Shown here in pieces: positions 34,905 to 46,514 of a stretch of 64,000 bases of DNA. This DNA is from Notospermus geniculatus (Eukaryota > Nemertea > Pilidiophora > Heteronemertea > Lineidae). A program made the translations under genes and the position numbers. Positions within the stretch are counted from its first letter, which is position 1, and each line of letters opens with the position of its first letter. The stretch is from assembly GCA_002633025.1 (NCBI GenBank), contig NMRB01001606.1, forward strand, positions 39,832 through 103,831, in the 5' to 3' direction. The notes beneath the pieces were generated by a model. The model did no database searches. It saw nothing but the letters and a program-made list of their open reading frames with translations, and was not told where the DNA came from.

Positions 34905-36296
34905 TTATTCGTAGTCGAATTCAAGACCAGTTCCGTCCCACTCTGCCTTGATGACTGCATCAAACCTTTCGTTCTGATCCACGGTGAAGTGATTCTTCCA
35001 ATCGCCAACCTTTCCCTTGCGCATGAACGGACATATATCACTACGTATTTCCGGTATGTCGGTGTAGTTGGTCATGGGGTTGGCCTTCATGACATCAAAT
35101 CGTGTTGCATCGGTGATCCTGTCAAGGATTTCATCGTTTAAATTCGCTTTCCCACAAAATTTTGCAATTTTCGCGATTTCTCGTTTCGGTTCGCGTACTA
35201 AATCTTCGTACTTGAGGAAGAGGATGTTGGGTAAATGACGATAGCGCCACCAACCGACGTAATGATGAAATATATTGCCGTACAGCACTCCGTCGAGGTC
35301 TACCATTGCCCTTTCGAAGAAATCACTCCATGTGCCTGTAAAATGTCCAAGGTCTTCGCACATTCTGTAGAAATGGAACATCGAGACCAGCGCATCTTTT
35401 GGATTTCGCATCACGTACAAGAACTGCACTTTCTGCTCCAATACGACATCCTTCATGGCGTCAAATGTAAGGTGTGTTTTCAGTATCCGTGGCCGTTCTG
35501 TTTTCTCAAGGAGGACCTCCACTGTTTCTGGGTTCTCTTCTTCTGGAGCTACTACTTCCAAGAAGGGAACTCGGAGGTATATGTACTCTTTATTGGCCTT
35601 TTCGACATCACCATCATGACGAACTAGGTACACCATTTCTTGTGTGATAGTAGTACCTGAATGTGCAATATAGTCTCTATTGGAATTCATTGTAAAGTTA
35701 GATTCACGGCCCAGACTGTACTGCGCGAGGAAGTACATGTACATGTATCCCTAACCAACAGTGAATTTCTACTGACCGAGTGGACTCCTATCGTCAAATT
35801 GACGAATGAACTCAAATTATAAGAACAGCCTACCGGTAATTCCCCGCCGACTCTACGTAGGCTACCACCCTCAAGATCAGCTCCTGTCAAAGTAGCCTAC
35901 ATTACATCAAAAATAGATAACCTTATCTATTTTTGATTACATGTATGTAGCCAATTGCCCATATCAGATATTTGAACCCCCTGGCCAGAAAAAAATGGTA
36001 GGCTATAGACAAGTAGCCCATTTAAAGCAATGATCGTCGTCCTGTAGGTCCCTCAGTGAACCATTACGTGCAGAGGAAACATCGACGCTTTAACACTACC
36101 ACAACTCACCTGTTTTCGGATAAGATGCAACGATTACATCATCCGGAAGGTACCTCACTTGCTGGACCTCCCGTATCCTTGAAACGGGTTCCATATTGGA
36201 CAAGGTCATCCCATGGTAATGGTGGTGTCCGGCGAGTTGATGTTTCAATGATTTCGTCTTGTCCTCCCCACCGTGTTTTTCAGAGGTTCCAGACAT
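34905..36296 (-). CDS. Cytosolic sulfotransferase copy 2 (two exons)
   Basis: Exon 1 36110-36296 and exon 2 34905-35656 give 312 residues. All catalytic elements are intact: SYPKTGTT across the intron, KTHL, the RNPKDALVSMF motif and RKGKVGDWK. Compared with copy 1 it has two extra residues near VVAPEEENPE and lacks one residue in the exon 1 region DKTKSLKHQ. Other differences are scattered substitutions. The 453-bp intron has a 29-bp hairpin insertion at 35908-35936 compared with copy 1. Intact frame and splice sites suggest a functional paralog. Confidence 0.93.
35902..35942. repeat. Micro-hairpin insertion with TTACAT flanking duplication
   Basis: Relative to the matching intron of copy 1, copy 2 carries an extra hairpin (CAAAAATAGATAACC and its inverse, 35908-35936). 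It is flanked by TTACAT on both sides (35902-35907, 35937-35942), whereas copy 1 has TTACAT once. Confidence 0.8.
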
Positions 36297-36767
36297 GACT
36301 TCACAAATAACTGCAACCGAGCACAATGTACGCTCGACACTGAATGCTCTAGAATCAAGGACACTCAAAAATCAATAAAAGCAACAGCTTCGTGAACGTT
36401 GTGTTTGAAGGTTTCACTGAGTTTAATGCTTCTCAGCTGGCCAAACTTACGCCAAAACAGCAACTAACAGCGTCAGTACGTATCATTCAACGAAATGCAA
36501 AGGAAGCCCTCATTAGCTGCAATAAAGGACGATTTCCTGTAAATGTTCCTTTGGGTAGAAATCGAAAATTCAAAATGGTGTTCACAGTTTGTCGTATTTG
36601 GGCCTTTAAATCACCTTCTTGTGGCTTATCATGATTGATAGGCAATTGGGGCACTAATATACATGTAGCCATAGGCCCTAATTGGGACGTTGAGGTCAAG
36701 CAATCTGTCGAGATCTTGGGAGCGACACCAGATCTACATGACTAGAACCAGAAATATTTGGAGTAAT

Positions 36768-37164
36768 ACAATAATTCTGTTTAACAGAAACCGGTTTTTT
36801 GCACTCGAACGTATAAAACGCTAGCAAATGTCCATCCCTTCATCATGATGAGACACGTGTTGAAGATTGTTAAAGATGATGTATCACGACTTCATTGTTT
36901 ACATTCAATGTTTGTAAACATGGATGTTTACATTATGCCCCTAGTTGGACTTTTGGGACATGCCAACCCACCAAATTGAACACTTCCGGTATATCAAATG
37001 AATTTCGAGAGGGGCATGCCACCAACAAATTACTCATAAGACAAAGAAAGACTGGACACAAACAAACAAAATGTAAATAAAACAATTATTTTCGTGGCCC
37101 GCGAAAATACCCGCGATACATTATCTTTAAGCCACTGAATGCTTGTCCGCTGCTTCTAAACGAT
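36768..37164. repeat. Partial sulfotransferase flank, cut by an assembly gap
   Basis: This ~397-bp stretch (start ACAATAATTCTGTTTAACAG) is repeated at 38160-38540. Both copies reach the same CGAT point, where this one runs into the N gap. It is the beginning of the 3' flank of another sulfotransferase unit, so the gap could hide a further copy or a misjoin. Confidence 0.8.
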
Positions 37165-37456
37165 NNNNNNNNNNNNNNNNNNNNNNNNNNNNNNNNNNNN
37201 NNNNNNNNNNNNNNNNNNNNNNNNNNNNNNNNNNNNNNNNNNNNNNNNNNNNNNNNNNNNNNNNNNNNNNNNNNNNNNNNNNNNNNNNNNNNNNNNNNNN
37301 NNNNNNNNNNNNNNNNNNNNNNNNNNNNNNNNNNNNNNNNNNNNNNNNNNNNNNNNNNNNNNNNNNNNNNNNNNNNNNNNNNNNNNNNNNNNNNNNNNNN
37401 NNNNNNNNNNNNNNNNNNNNNNNNNNNNNNNNNNNNNNNNNNNNNNNNNNNNNNNN
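37165..37456. other. Assembly gap (292 N)
   Basis: Run of N inside the sulfotransferase cluster between copies 2 and 3. Reading frames spanning it are meaningless. Confidence 0.99.
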
Positions 37457-38159
37457 TATGCGACTGACGAAAACCGACAGAATGCGTCACATAGGTGTCT
37501 TAGACTTGGGTCATCACACAGAAACAGGCTGCAATACCAGATGACGGACCTTCACCTAGGCACCTATCGGAGTATAAGAACATCTTCAATTATCGGCCTA
37601 CATATTTGAGTGATAAGACAGGTTGTCAGGGGCGCAGCTAGCTTTTTGGCCTGAGGGGAGGCAAAAGGTCCTCGGGGGGGGGGAGCAAAATACCATATTT
37701 TGCTAATTTTCGGTCAAAATGTGCATGAAAAACACGTTTTTCCGGTCCACCTGGGGGCACTTGCCCCCCCCCCGCCCCCTCTCGCTTCACCTCTGGTTGT
37801 GATGACAAAAAATGTTTGTCAAGAGCTCCCTGGGCAGAGTAACGTTACACGTAGGGGACGTACAGTAAAACCTCGCCACGCACTTGCCCAGAATCAAACG
37901 TTAATCTACTGACATAAGAGATCGAAATACGAAGTAGCATTCGTTCCAAGTTGGTACCCTGCAAGTGGCCATGTATGTCTCATTTTGCCGAATTATAAAA
38001 TTTCGCTGTGAAAATATCATATTTTCCCAATTTACACAGCAAAATGTGGGCGGGGCAGAACCTAATGATGCTTATGAATATTAAATACGTACTTGCTGTG
38101 TAAATAAAAATTCACTCCTTAGTTACACAGCATGCTGTGCAAATAGCCCCGGCCAAAAT
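37457..38159. other. Non-repeated spacer with a C/G-rich dispersed repeat
   Basis: Not shared with the other intergenic units. It contains GGGGCGCAGCTAGC-type sequence with a long G run (about 37671) and C run (about 37767), resembling dispersed repeats elsewhere. No gene seen. Confidence 0.5.
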
Positions 38160-38748
38160 ACAATAATTCTGTTGAACAGAAACCGGTTTTTTGCACTCGA
38201 ACGTATAAAACGCTAGCAAATGTCCATTCCTTCATCATGATGAGACACGTGTTGAAGATTGTTAAAGATGATGTATCACGACTTCATTGTTTACATTCAA
38301 TGTTTGTAAACATGCCCCTAGTTGGACTTTTGGGACATGCCAACCCACCAAATTGAACACTTCCGGTATATCAAATGAATTTCGAGAGGGGATGCCACCA
38401 ACAAATTACTCATAAGACAAAGAAAGACTGGACACAAACAAACAAAATGTAAATAAAACAATGACTTTCGTGGCCCGCGAAAATACCCGCGATACATTAT
38501 CTTTAAGCCACTGAATGCTTGTCCGCTGCTTCTAAACGATACTATCAAGTAAATGCTATCATCGAAACAACTACTGTACTGCAGGACAATCATGGAAGAT
38601 CTGAAAGAGTCTCAAGACATGAAATATGCTAATTCGTTGTTGCCAAATTCGAAATCTTTTCTGTCAAGCTTTTCTTGATGAATGCATGCACCTAAGTTTC
38701 GCTTTTGTTTGCACAGGGTGTGTCATTAAAAAATAAAGGTATCCTTCC
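38160..38748. repeat. 3' flank of sulfotransferase copy 3 (tandem-unit repeat)
   Basis: Homologous to 34496-34904 (flank of copy 2) and partly to 41085-41366 (copy 4), including GGACTTTTGGGACATGCCAA and ATGGAAGATCTGAAAGAG. Marks the repeat unit that duplicated together with the gene. Confidence 0.8.
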
Positions 38749-39961
38749 TTATTCGTAGTCGAATTCAAGACCAGTTCCGTCCCACTCTGCCTTGATGACT
38801 GCATCAAACCTTTCGTTCTGATCCACGGTGAAGTGATTCTTCCAATCGCCTATCTTTCCCTTGCGCATGAACGGGCATATATCACTACGTATTCCCGGTT
38901 TGTCGGTGTAGTTGGTCATGTGGTTGGCCTTCATGACATCAAATCTTGTGGCATCGGTGATCCTGTCAAGGATTTCATCGTTTAAATTCGTTTTCCCAGA
39001 AAATATCGCAATTCTCGCGATTTCTCGTTTCGGTTCGCGTACTAAATCTTCGTACTTGAGGAAGAGGATATTGGGTAAATGACGGTAGCGCCACCAACCG
39101 ACGTAATGATGAAATATATTGCCGTACAGAACTCCGTCGAGGTCTACCATTGCTCTTTCAAAGAAATCACTCCATGTGCTGGGAAAATGTCCAAGGTCTT
39201 CGCACATTCTGTAGAAATGGAACATCGAGACCAGCGCATCTTTCGGATTTCGCATCACGTACAAGAACTGTACTTTCTGCTGCAATACGACATCCTTCAT
39301 GACGTCAAATGTAAGGTGTGTTTTCAGTGTCCGTGGCCGTTCCATCTTGTCGAGGAGGACCTCCAGTTTTTCTGGGTTCTTCTCTAAAGCAAACTCCAAG
39401 AAGGGAACTCGATTTTGTATGTAGTCTTTATTGGCCTTCTCGACATCACCATCATGACGAACTAGGTAAACCATTTCTTGTGTGATAGTCGTACCTGAAA
39501 GTGACGTACCGCAATGCAGCCTCTCGTGTTCATGGTTTCGACGGGACCCCGCCATCTTGGATTTCTCGCAAACTGCACATGCGCAGTTATAACTGGTGAG
39601 CAAAATCAGATCTCACGACCAATCAAATGGTTTGACTGCCTACCAGATAAGTGCGCACGCACAAAATCTCTGCAGAAACCAAGATGGCAGGGGAGGGGGC
39701 GTCGAAACGATGAATATAAAGAGAACCATATACTAGAGGAACATCGGTGCTTTTACACAACCGCAGCTCACCTGTTTTCGGATAAGATGCAACGATTACA
39801 TCATCCGGAAGATACCTCAGTTGTTGGACCTCCCGTATCCTTGACTCGGGCTCCACCCAGGACAAGGTCATACCATGGCACTGATGGGATCCGACGATTT
39901 GATGTTTCAACGATTGAATCGTCTTGTCCTCCCCACTGTGTTTTTCAGAGGTTCCAGACAT
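38749..39961 (-). CDS. Cytosolic sulfotransferase copy 3 (two exons)
   Basis: Exon 1 39772-39961 and exon 2 38749-39494 give 311 residues with the full SULT motif set (SYPKTGTT, KTHL, RNPKDALVSMF, RKGKIGDWK). An in-frame TAA immediately upstream of MSGTSEK fixes the start for the whole cluster. It is the most divergent copy in the variable part, for example YIQNRVPFLEFALEKNPEKL, and has unusual changes in conserved stretches (IFSGKTN, NHMTNYTDKPGIR). These could alter substrate binding. The donor is GTGAGC instead of GTGAGT. The 277-bp intron contains a fold-back at 39531-39712. Confidence 0.92.
39531..39712. mobile_element. Fold-back MITE in the intron of sulfotransferase copy 3
   Basis: Arms CATGGTTTCGACGGGACCCC plus GCCATCTTGG, and the inverse CCAAGATGGC plus GGGGGCGTCGAAACGATG. 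Only the right end of the same element is present in copy 4, next to a single N. Confidence 0.8.
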
Positions 39962-40311
39962 GACTTAATGAAAAAACAGCAAAACGTGCACAGTGTAAGT
40001 GCGACACTGAATGCTCTAGATTTAAGCACACCAAAACCATTAAATGCACAGCTTTCGTAAATGTTGTCTTTGAAGGATTCGCCGAGTTCCATGCTTTGGG
40101 CCAAGCTCCCGTGACAAAAGCATGCACTAACTACCAGCATCAGTCCGTATCCACCACATGATAGGAAACATCATTAGCTGCAATAATGGGAACGATTTCC
40201 TGTAAATTTTCTTTGGGGTAAAAATCGAAAAGTCAACATTGTGTTCACAGTTTGTCGTATTTGGGCCTTTAAATTAATTGCAGTTAATCACCTTCTTGTG
40301 ACTTATCATGA

Positions 40312-40341
40312 CTGATAGCAAAAATAGATTTTTGCTGATAG
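40312..40341. repeat. Micro-hairpin insertion with CTGATAG flanking duplication
   Basis: Upstream of copy 3, CTGATAG (40312-40318), a 16-base hairpin CAAAAATAGATTTTTG (40319-40334) and CTGATAG again (40335-40341). The matching flank of copy 1 has only a single TTGATAG. The hairpin starts with the same CAAAAATAGAT as the insertion at 35908. Confidence 0.8.
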
Positions 40342-41084
40342 GCAATGTAATTGGGGCACTAATATAGCCATGCATAGGCCGAATTGGGCCGTTGAGGTCA
40401 AGCAAATCTGTTCGGATCTTGGGAGAGACACCGCATCTACATGACTAGAACCAGAAATATATGGAGTAATACATTTCTGTTAGAACTAACGCATTTTTCC
40501 ACCATGTTATCATCCTCGCACCCAGGGTCTTCACAACCGTCTCCCCTTCTCGCGCTTGGTTCAGACCCTGGCGACCCATGCATGCTATTTCGTTGGGGAA
40601 GCAGCGGAGTACTGAACTCCGCCGAATCCAGCCAATCACAGCAAAGCTTCTATCCCGTTGAGGAAGGGTACGACCGTAAATGACCTGAGATTCTCAGGAT
40701 GCCATGTTATATGCATTGGGGTTCCTCCTTCTTACTCTTCTGCTGGGGTGGGGTGGGTGGTGGGGGGATAGCTGAGACCATGTACGTGTTCACCAAAACG
40801 ATACGAGAATACAAAAGTCTTGAAAGACACTGTGTTATCGTGTTGAATCTTTTATTTCCAAATGAAAGATGCTGATGCTGAGCGAAGACCTCTGGAGGAA
40901 CGATGGTGAACTCTGCAACCTCGTCCCCAGGATCTAACTCGAAATTTGGCACCTCGTCCCCAACGCTTATTTCAACCTCGGTTACAGTAATGATTGTAAA
41001 AAAATATTTTCATTATTGTATTATGGACATTTATTTCTGCCATCATAAAGAATAATGTTTGCTATGATATGAAAAAATAAAATA
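40342..41084. other. Spacer between sulfotransferase copies 3 and 4; no gene
   Basis: Partly homologous to the other 5' flanks up to about 40490, then unique. A G-rich GGGGTGGGGTGGGTGG stretch lies near 40745. No supported coding segment. Confidence 0.5.
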
Positions 41085-41366
41085 AAGACTGGACACAAAC
41101 AAACAAAATGTAAATAAACAATTATTTTCGTGGCCCGCGAAAAAAATCGAAGGAAGTTAATGCTTCTAAACGATACTATATATCAATGCTATCATCGAAA
41201 CAACTACTGCAGGACAATCATGGAAGATCTGAAAGAGGGTCAAGACATGAAATATGCTAATTCGTTGTTGCCAAATTCGAAATCTTTAGTCAAGTTTTTC
41301 TTGATGAGAGCATGTTTCGCTTTTGTTTGCACAGGGTGTGCAATTAAAAAATAAAGGTATCCTTCC

Positions 41367-42382
41367 TTATTCGTAGTCGAATTCAAGACCAGTTCCGTCC
41401 CACTCTGCCTTGATGACTGCATCAAACCTTTCGTTCTGATCCACGGTGAAGTGGTTCTTCCAATCGCCTATCTTTCCCTTGCGCATGAACGGAGATATAT
41501 CATTACGCATATCCGGTATGTTGGTGTAGTTGGTCATGGGGTTGGCCTTCATGACCTCAAATCCTGTTGCTTCGGTGATCCTGTCCAGGATTTCATCAGC
41601 TAAACTCGTTTTACCACAAAATTTCGCAATTCTCGCGATTTCTCGTTTCGGTTCGCGTACTAAATCTTCGTACTTGAGGAAGAGGATGTTGGGTAAATGA
41701 CGGTAGCGCCACCAACCGACGTAATGATGAAATATATTGCCGTACAGAACTCCGCCGAGGTCTACCATTGCCCTTTCAAAGAAATCGCTCCATGTGCCAG
41801 GAAAATGTCCAAGGTCTTCGCACATTCTGTAGAAATGGAACATCGAGACCAGCGCATCTTTCGGATTTCGCATCACGTACAAGAACTGCACTTTCTGCTC
41901 CAATACGACATCCTTCATGACGCCAAATGTAAGGTGTGTTTTCAGTGTCCGTGGCCGTTCCATCTTGTCGATGAGGACCTCCAGTTTTTCTGGGTTCTCC
42001 TCTATAACTAATTCCAAGAAGAGAACTCGATGGTATGTGTAGTCTTTATTGGCCTTTTCGACGTCACCATCATGACGAACTAGGTACACCATTTCCTGTG
42101 TGATAGTAGTACCTGAANGGGGGAGCGTCGAAACGATGAATGGGAACCATACTAGAGGAACATCGGTGCTTTTACACACAACCGCAGCTCACCTGTTTTC
42201 GGATAAGATGCAACGATTACATCATCCGGAAGGTACTTCAGTTGTTGGACCTCCCGTATCCTTGACTCGGGCTCCACCCAGGACAAGGTCATACCATGGC
42301 ACTGATGGGATCCGACGATTTGATGTTTCAACGATTGAATCGTCTTGTCCTCCCCACCGTGTTTTTCAGAGGTTCCAGACAT
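41367..42382 (-). CDS. Cytosolic sulfotransferase copy 4 (two exons)
   Basis: Exon 1 42193-42382 and exon 2 41367-42112 give 311 residues with intact SYPKTGTT, KTHL, RNPKDALVSMF and RKGKIGDWK motifs. Distinctive substitutions include DYTYHRVLFLELVIEENPEK, GKTSLADEI and NDISPFMRKG, where a Cys conserved in the other copies is Ser. The apparent intron is only 80 bp and contains an N at 42118, where copy 3 has the left arm of a fold-back; the intron is probably collapsed in the assembly rather than truly short. All splice signals are present. Confidence 0.92.
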
Positions 42383-42894
42383 GACTTCAAAAAAACCCAG
42401 CAACCTTGCACAGTGTAATTTCGACCGGCACTGAATGCTCTAGAATCAAGCACACCAAACCATTAAATGCAACAGCTTTCTTAAACGTTGTGTTTGAAGG
42501 ATTCGCTAGTTCCATGCTTTAGGCTAAGCTCCCGTGACAAAAGCAACTACCAGCATCAGTACGTATCCACGGCAAAAACTCATTAGCTGCAATAAAAGGA
42601 CGATTTCCTGTAAATATTCTATGGGGTATAGAAATCGAAAAAATTAACATGGAATTCACAGGAATCGGCATATTGGCCTTTAAAATCAATCGTAATCAAC
42701 CTTCTTGTGACTTACCGTGCCTGATACGCGATGTAACTGGGGCATATATATAGACATATTTAAAAAATGAAATCAATTCTATTGAGTTAGCATGTAATCG
42801 AACGAAACGCCCAAATTATCATTGACACGAATACCTTTATGTTCAGTCAATATCACTTAAACCAGCCAATATCAATAGGTCTCGTTTTACCTGA

Positions 42895-43075
42895 GGGGCC
42901 ACGGTGGTGTAATGGTTGGGGGTTTCCAACTGAGCGGTCAGAGGGTCCCGGGTTCGAATCCCACTGGACAGGACGTGACACTTTGGGCAGTTGGCAGCAC
43001 GCAAACAGTGTCCTGGACACACTACGCTTCTATAGCCTCCACCTGTTTCACTTTCAATTGGCTGTATTCCACGCC
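42895..43075 (+). repeat. tRNA-derived SINE-like element
   Basis: A-box-like TGGTGTAATGGTTGGGGG and B-box GGGTTCGAATCCC are spaced as in a tRNA, preceded by GGGGCCACGG. The acceptor ends do not pair well and an unrelated ~100-bp body follows, so a tRNA-derived SINE or pseudogene is more likely than an active tRNA. Confidence 0.6.
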
Positions 43076-43476
43076 ACGTAAACAGACTTTCTTCACATTT
43101 TCCTGATCGAGTTGATTGTAGGCCGCCATTTCGTTCTGGGAAATACCCCGATGAGTGCTAAAAATAGAATGTACTACGTCATCAAAATGGCGGTCTGGGC
43201 CTGTCTTATATTTTCAGCAACAACGATAAAGACAGGGTACCGATTTATTCCGATTTATTGTAATCGTATCAAATTCCTGAATTACAATTTGTTCCAGTAT
43301 TGGTAAAAACACTACTATTTTAACATTCCGTTGGGTATTCAGTGTTTTATTTGGGAACAAAGTACGAACTCTTTCAAATCCCTACGCAGTTGCTTGTGCA
43401 ACGGTCAGAAATTCATCCGCCTTGAACAATGCATTGCACTGTGCAAAAGTAGTACCGGTCTAGGCATTTCCAGAGT

Positions 43477-44420
43477 TTAAAGCTGAACTGCATGAACAAA
43501 AACACCACAGCGCCGCAGTATGGTGGTCTACAGAAGTGCAAACGCCCTTCGAAACACCTCCAGAACATGATAGACCACCAGCATATTTGGTGGCGCCACT
43601 GTATTCAATCTCAGGCTTTCTATCGAGACACATCAAAAGATAGTGTCGAAGTGACAGAGCCTGGGTAGAGTTAGTACAATCCGTAGGAACTTGAGCATGA
43701 GGTTGGCCAGGGTTCTTTAGTGCTTGCGCGCAGTTAAAATATGTGGTACAATGGCAATAACTTCGGCATCAACAAATAATACACCACTCGTCTGAGTTTC
43801 AGAAACTCAATTTGGTATAATTGCAAACATGTTGCACATAAATCTTATTTTATTTCTTTTGCCATAGTGTTGTTATTTAAATATATTTTCACAGAAACGC
43901 AATGTACTCGATATGAGCAATAATGCATACATGACTTGCGCGATGTGTGTGTATTTGGAGAAAGAATATTTAATTGATTGCGGTAATTATGACCAAAGGG
44001 ATAAAATAAGAATTATCCTCAACCTATACATAATGATATCTGATGACGTTGATATACGTCAAATGAGTGTTGTATTGTTTTTGAATACATAAATGTTTTC
44101 AACTGGTGCTTTGGTAACACCATAAATGTCAACAAGACGTGAATACTATAGAATAGTGACCGACTTTACTCTCTGGTTCGGTAAGAACCTAATGCCTTCG
44201 ACCTGCAGAAGTCACTGGATGCCATGTCTTGATGTTGCTCTATTGACTGACTCAGGGTGAATACAGTGGCGCCACCAAATAGCCTGGTAGTCTATCATGT
44301 TTCGGAGGTGTTTTGAAAGTGCCTTATGGTCGTTTGCATTTCTCTTGACCACCACCGTGGCGTGGTGGTCTTTTTTTAGTGCTCGGATCTGCAGTTTTTG
44401 TTCATGCAGTTCAGCTTTAA
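43477..44420. mobile_element. Large fold-back element (~940 bp)
   Basis: Ends TTAAAGCTGAACTGCATGAA and its inverse are perfect. Arms continue with GGTGGTC, AACACCTCC, ATGATAGAC and TTTGGTGGCGCCACTGTATT blocks. The left arm lacks some sequence present in the right arm. The interior (about 43690-44220) is AT-rich with no open frame of note. Confidence 0.8.
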
Positions 44421-44820
44421 TGTGGCAACGTTGAACTCTGGGTACGAGATTGCCAGAATATCAGGATTCGCCAATGCGTCTCTTGAAATGGTATTACCGC
44501 CCGGAAAAAAAGTAGAAAACCAATTGACGGCAAGACAACTGAAAGACGAGCCGAAAGTCAACGTCAATATTGACCACCTGCATGTGAATTATGCTTCCTC
44601 ATGCATGCTTCTCGAATTCACAAATGTGAATATCACCTTGCTTAACATCGAATAGTATTTCAATATTTACTTATTTTTTCTCTCGCATAATCTTACCGTT
44701 GGGCACAGAATGCACGTATAGGCCCGTATGTATTTCACAGGTTACGTGAATCGCGAGTTGGTTGTGGAATCAGATAGTCATGGACTGAAAGGTATATTGG
44801 TATTGATATTACAGGTCGAC

Positions 44821-45058
44821 AGACCTTTCCAACAAAGATGGTGGCCTACTAGTTCTCCCACATGACGTCACGGCCATTCGTTGTCCAAGTATGACATAAC
44901 ACCACCCAACGCATCCTCGCAGACAATTATTTTACCTAAACCTTCGTGCCCATTCCCCTTTTGACCAGCTTCAACCTGCCAGCGGTTATTGATTGGTCTG
45001 AAGCTTCTGACGTCATATGGTGAGAACTGTTAGACCGCCATTTTTGTTGGAAAGGTCT
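44821..45058. mobile_element. Fold-back MITE (AGACCTTTCCAACAAA termini)
   Basis: AGACCTTTCCAACAAAGATGG pairs with CCATTTTTGTTGGAAAGGTCT. TGACGTCA-type blocks also pair inside. About 238 bp. Confidence 0.8.
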
Positions 45059-45243
45059 ATAAAAGACAATTAGGTTTCCTCAATCGACTATCTACAGGTG
45101 GAACGAAGAATTGGTCGTGATCCTCTCTCTGAGATTTTGTAATTTTGTATTTTGTATGAATAATCTCATAATATTTGTCAAAGATACGCCTGGTTAAGAA
45201 GCAACGAGCAATCTCAGTTAAAGATAGACCAGTTCTATATTTA

Positions 45244-45722
45244 GGCCATATAAAATTAATAGATAGGTTCTCATCACCTCCCGCCCCGATTTTTGCCTCC
45301 GTCCCAATTTTTTTTATATTTATATTTTTCCAAAACTGTGTTTTTTCTCCATTTTTGATCATCTCTGCAAGTTATGTCTGTGCGAGCTGAAACCTACGCA
45401 TGTTACCTCATATAATTTTCATGTCAGCGACACAGATCACAGACATGATTCTCCTTCTCGCAGACATGAATTCTGATGTGTGCTGCCAGCTTTGTGTGTG
45501 CCACTTGTGAACAGCAGGCAGTACTAATAGTTGCTTCCTGTTTCTCTATACATGCAGCCTCCAGTCAGGTTTTGTAGGCAGGCCTTGGCCCAGCCATGGA
45601 AGCATGTGGAAACTGTTCTAATTCATGGATAAAAAAATATAAAATATAAAATATAAATTCGCCTCCCTGCCAATTTTTTGAAATCCTAGTGATGAGAATC
45701 TATTTATTAATTTTATATGGCC
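45244..45722. repeat. Inverted repeat with ~35-bp arms around ~400 bp
   Basis: GGCCATATAAAATTAATAGA (then TAGGTTCTCATCAC) at the left matches, inverted, GTGATGAGAATCTATTTATT (then AATTTTATATGGCC) at the right with two mismatches. Possibly a transposon with short inverted ends; the interior has no recognisable ORF. Confidence 0.65.
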
Positions 45723-46514
45723 TCATGTAGGCTAGGCTGTCGAAAATATTTTCAGTTCCTTCTCAACTTATAGGCCGCGTTCCGATCGATTGTTGATCAA
45801 TGCCCATATTAAAGGGAATTGGTCGTGGCAGTCAAAAATGACACTAAGAATAATTTTGTAGCCCACGAAATTCACAATTTCAAAATTACGAATTTCGTAT
45901 TTTAGCGGATTACATCCCAAGCCTAGATTTGCAGTTGACCATGTTCTAAATGCCATTTGAACGCAGAAAAGTCACAACAGTTGCAAATATGCTCATGGTA
46001 GGCAATAAATTCCCGATTTGAGTGAAGTAATAGATTCAAGATGGCGGCGTTGGATTCGGCAGACTCCTTGACTGGCACGACAAGTTCGCTTTAATTCCTA
46101 TCCTTGTTCATCGTCAAGCCTCACATTATTATCACGATATACAAGGAATCCGACCAGAAATGATGACTTCCCCGGGTTACAACACGAAACCAGCATCACA
46201 TGCTTTGCCGTCAACACACCCTCTCTTTTTCTCTCTTTCCAACCTGGGGCTAATAACATCGTAACCACGGACTCATTTCCCTCGTGACATCAATACGTCA
46301 TTTACTCTATATAGATTTAGTCTGTTTTTCCTTCACTTGACTCTGGTGATGATGTTAATAATTGTATTGATTTGACTATAAAACCGTTACAAACCTGCGG
46401 GTGATTGATCATGCCTTTTGATTACTAACCCATCAACTCTGCACTATAATCACACGATACCACAGCAACTGTTCCCGTGACAAACAAGTCGGAATAGAGT
46501 CAACATGTTGGCCA

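Noticed and set aside
32608-42011. Plus-strand open frames of 100-139 codons opposite the sulfotransferase exons
   Set aside because: They are antisense shadows of conserved coding sequence, recur in each copy for that reason, and have no domain or splice signals of their own.
42895-42975. Functional tRNA gene
   Set aside because: A- and B-box-like sequences are present but the acceptor stem does not pair; the same applies at 1801-1905, 52210 and 55346.
46035-46095. AAGATGGCGGCG start-like site with a short ORF (possible gene start)
   Set aside because: Resembles a YY1-type start context, but the frame closes after 17 codons with no donor.
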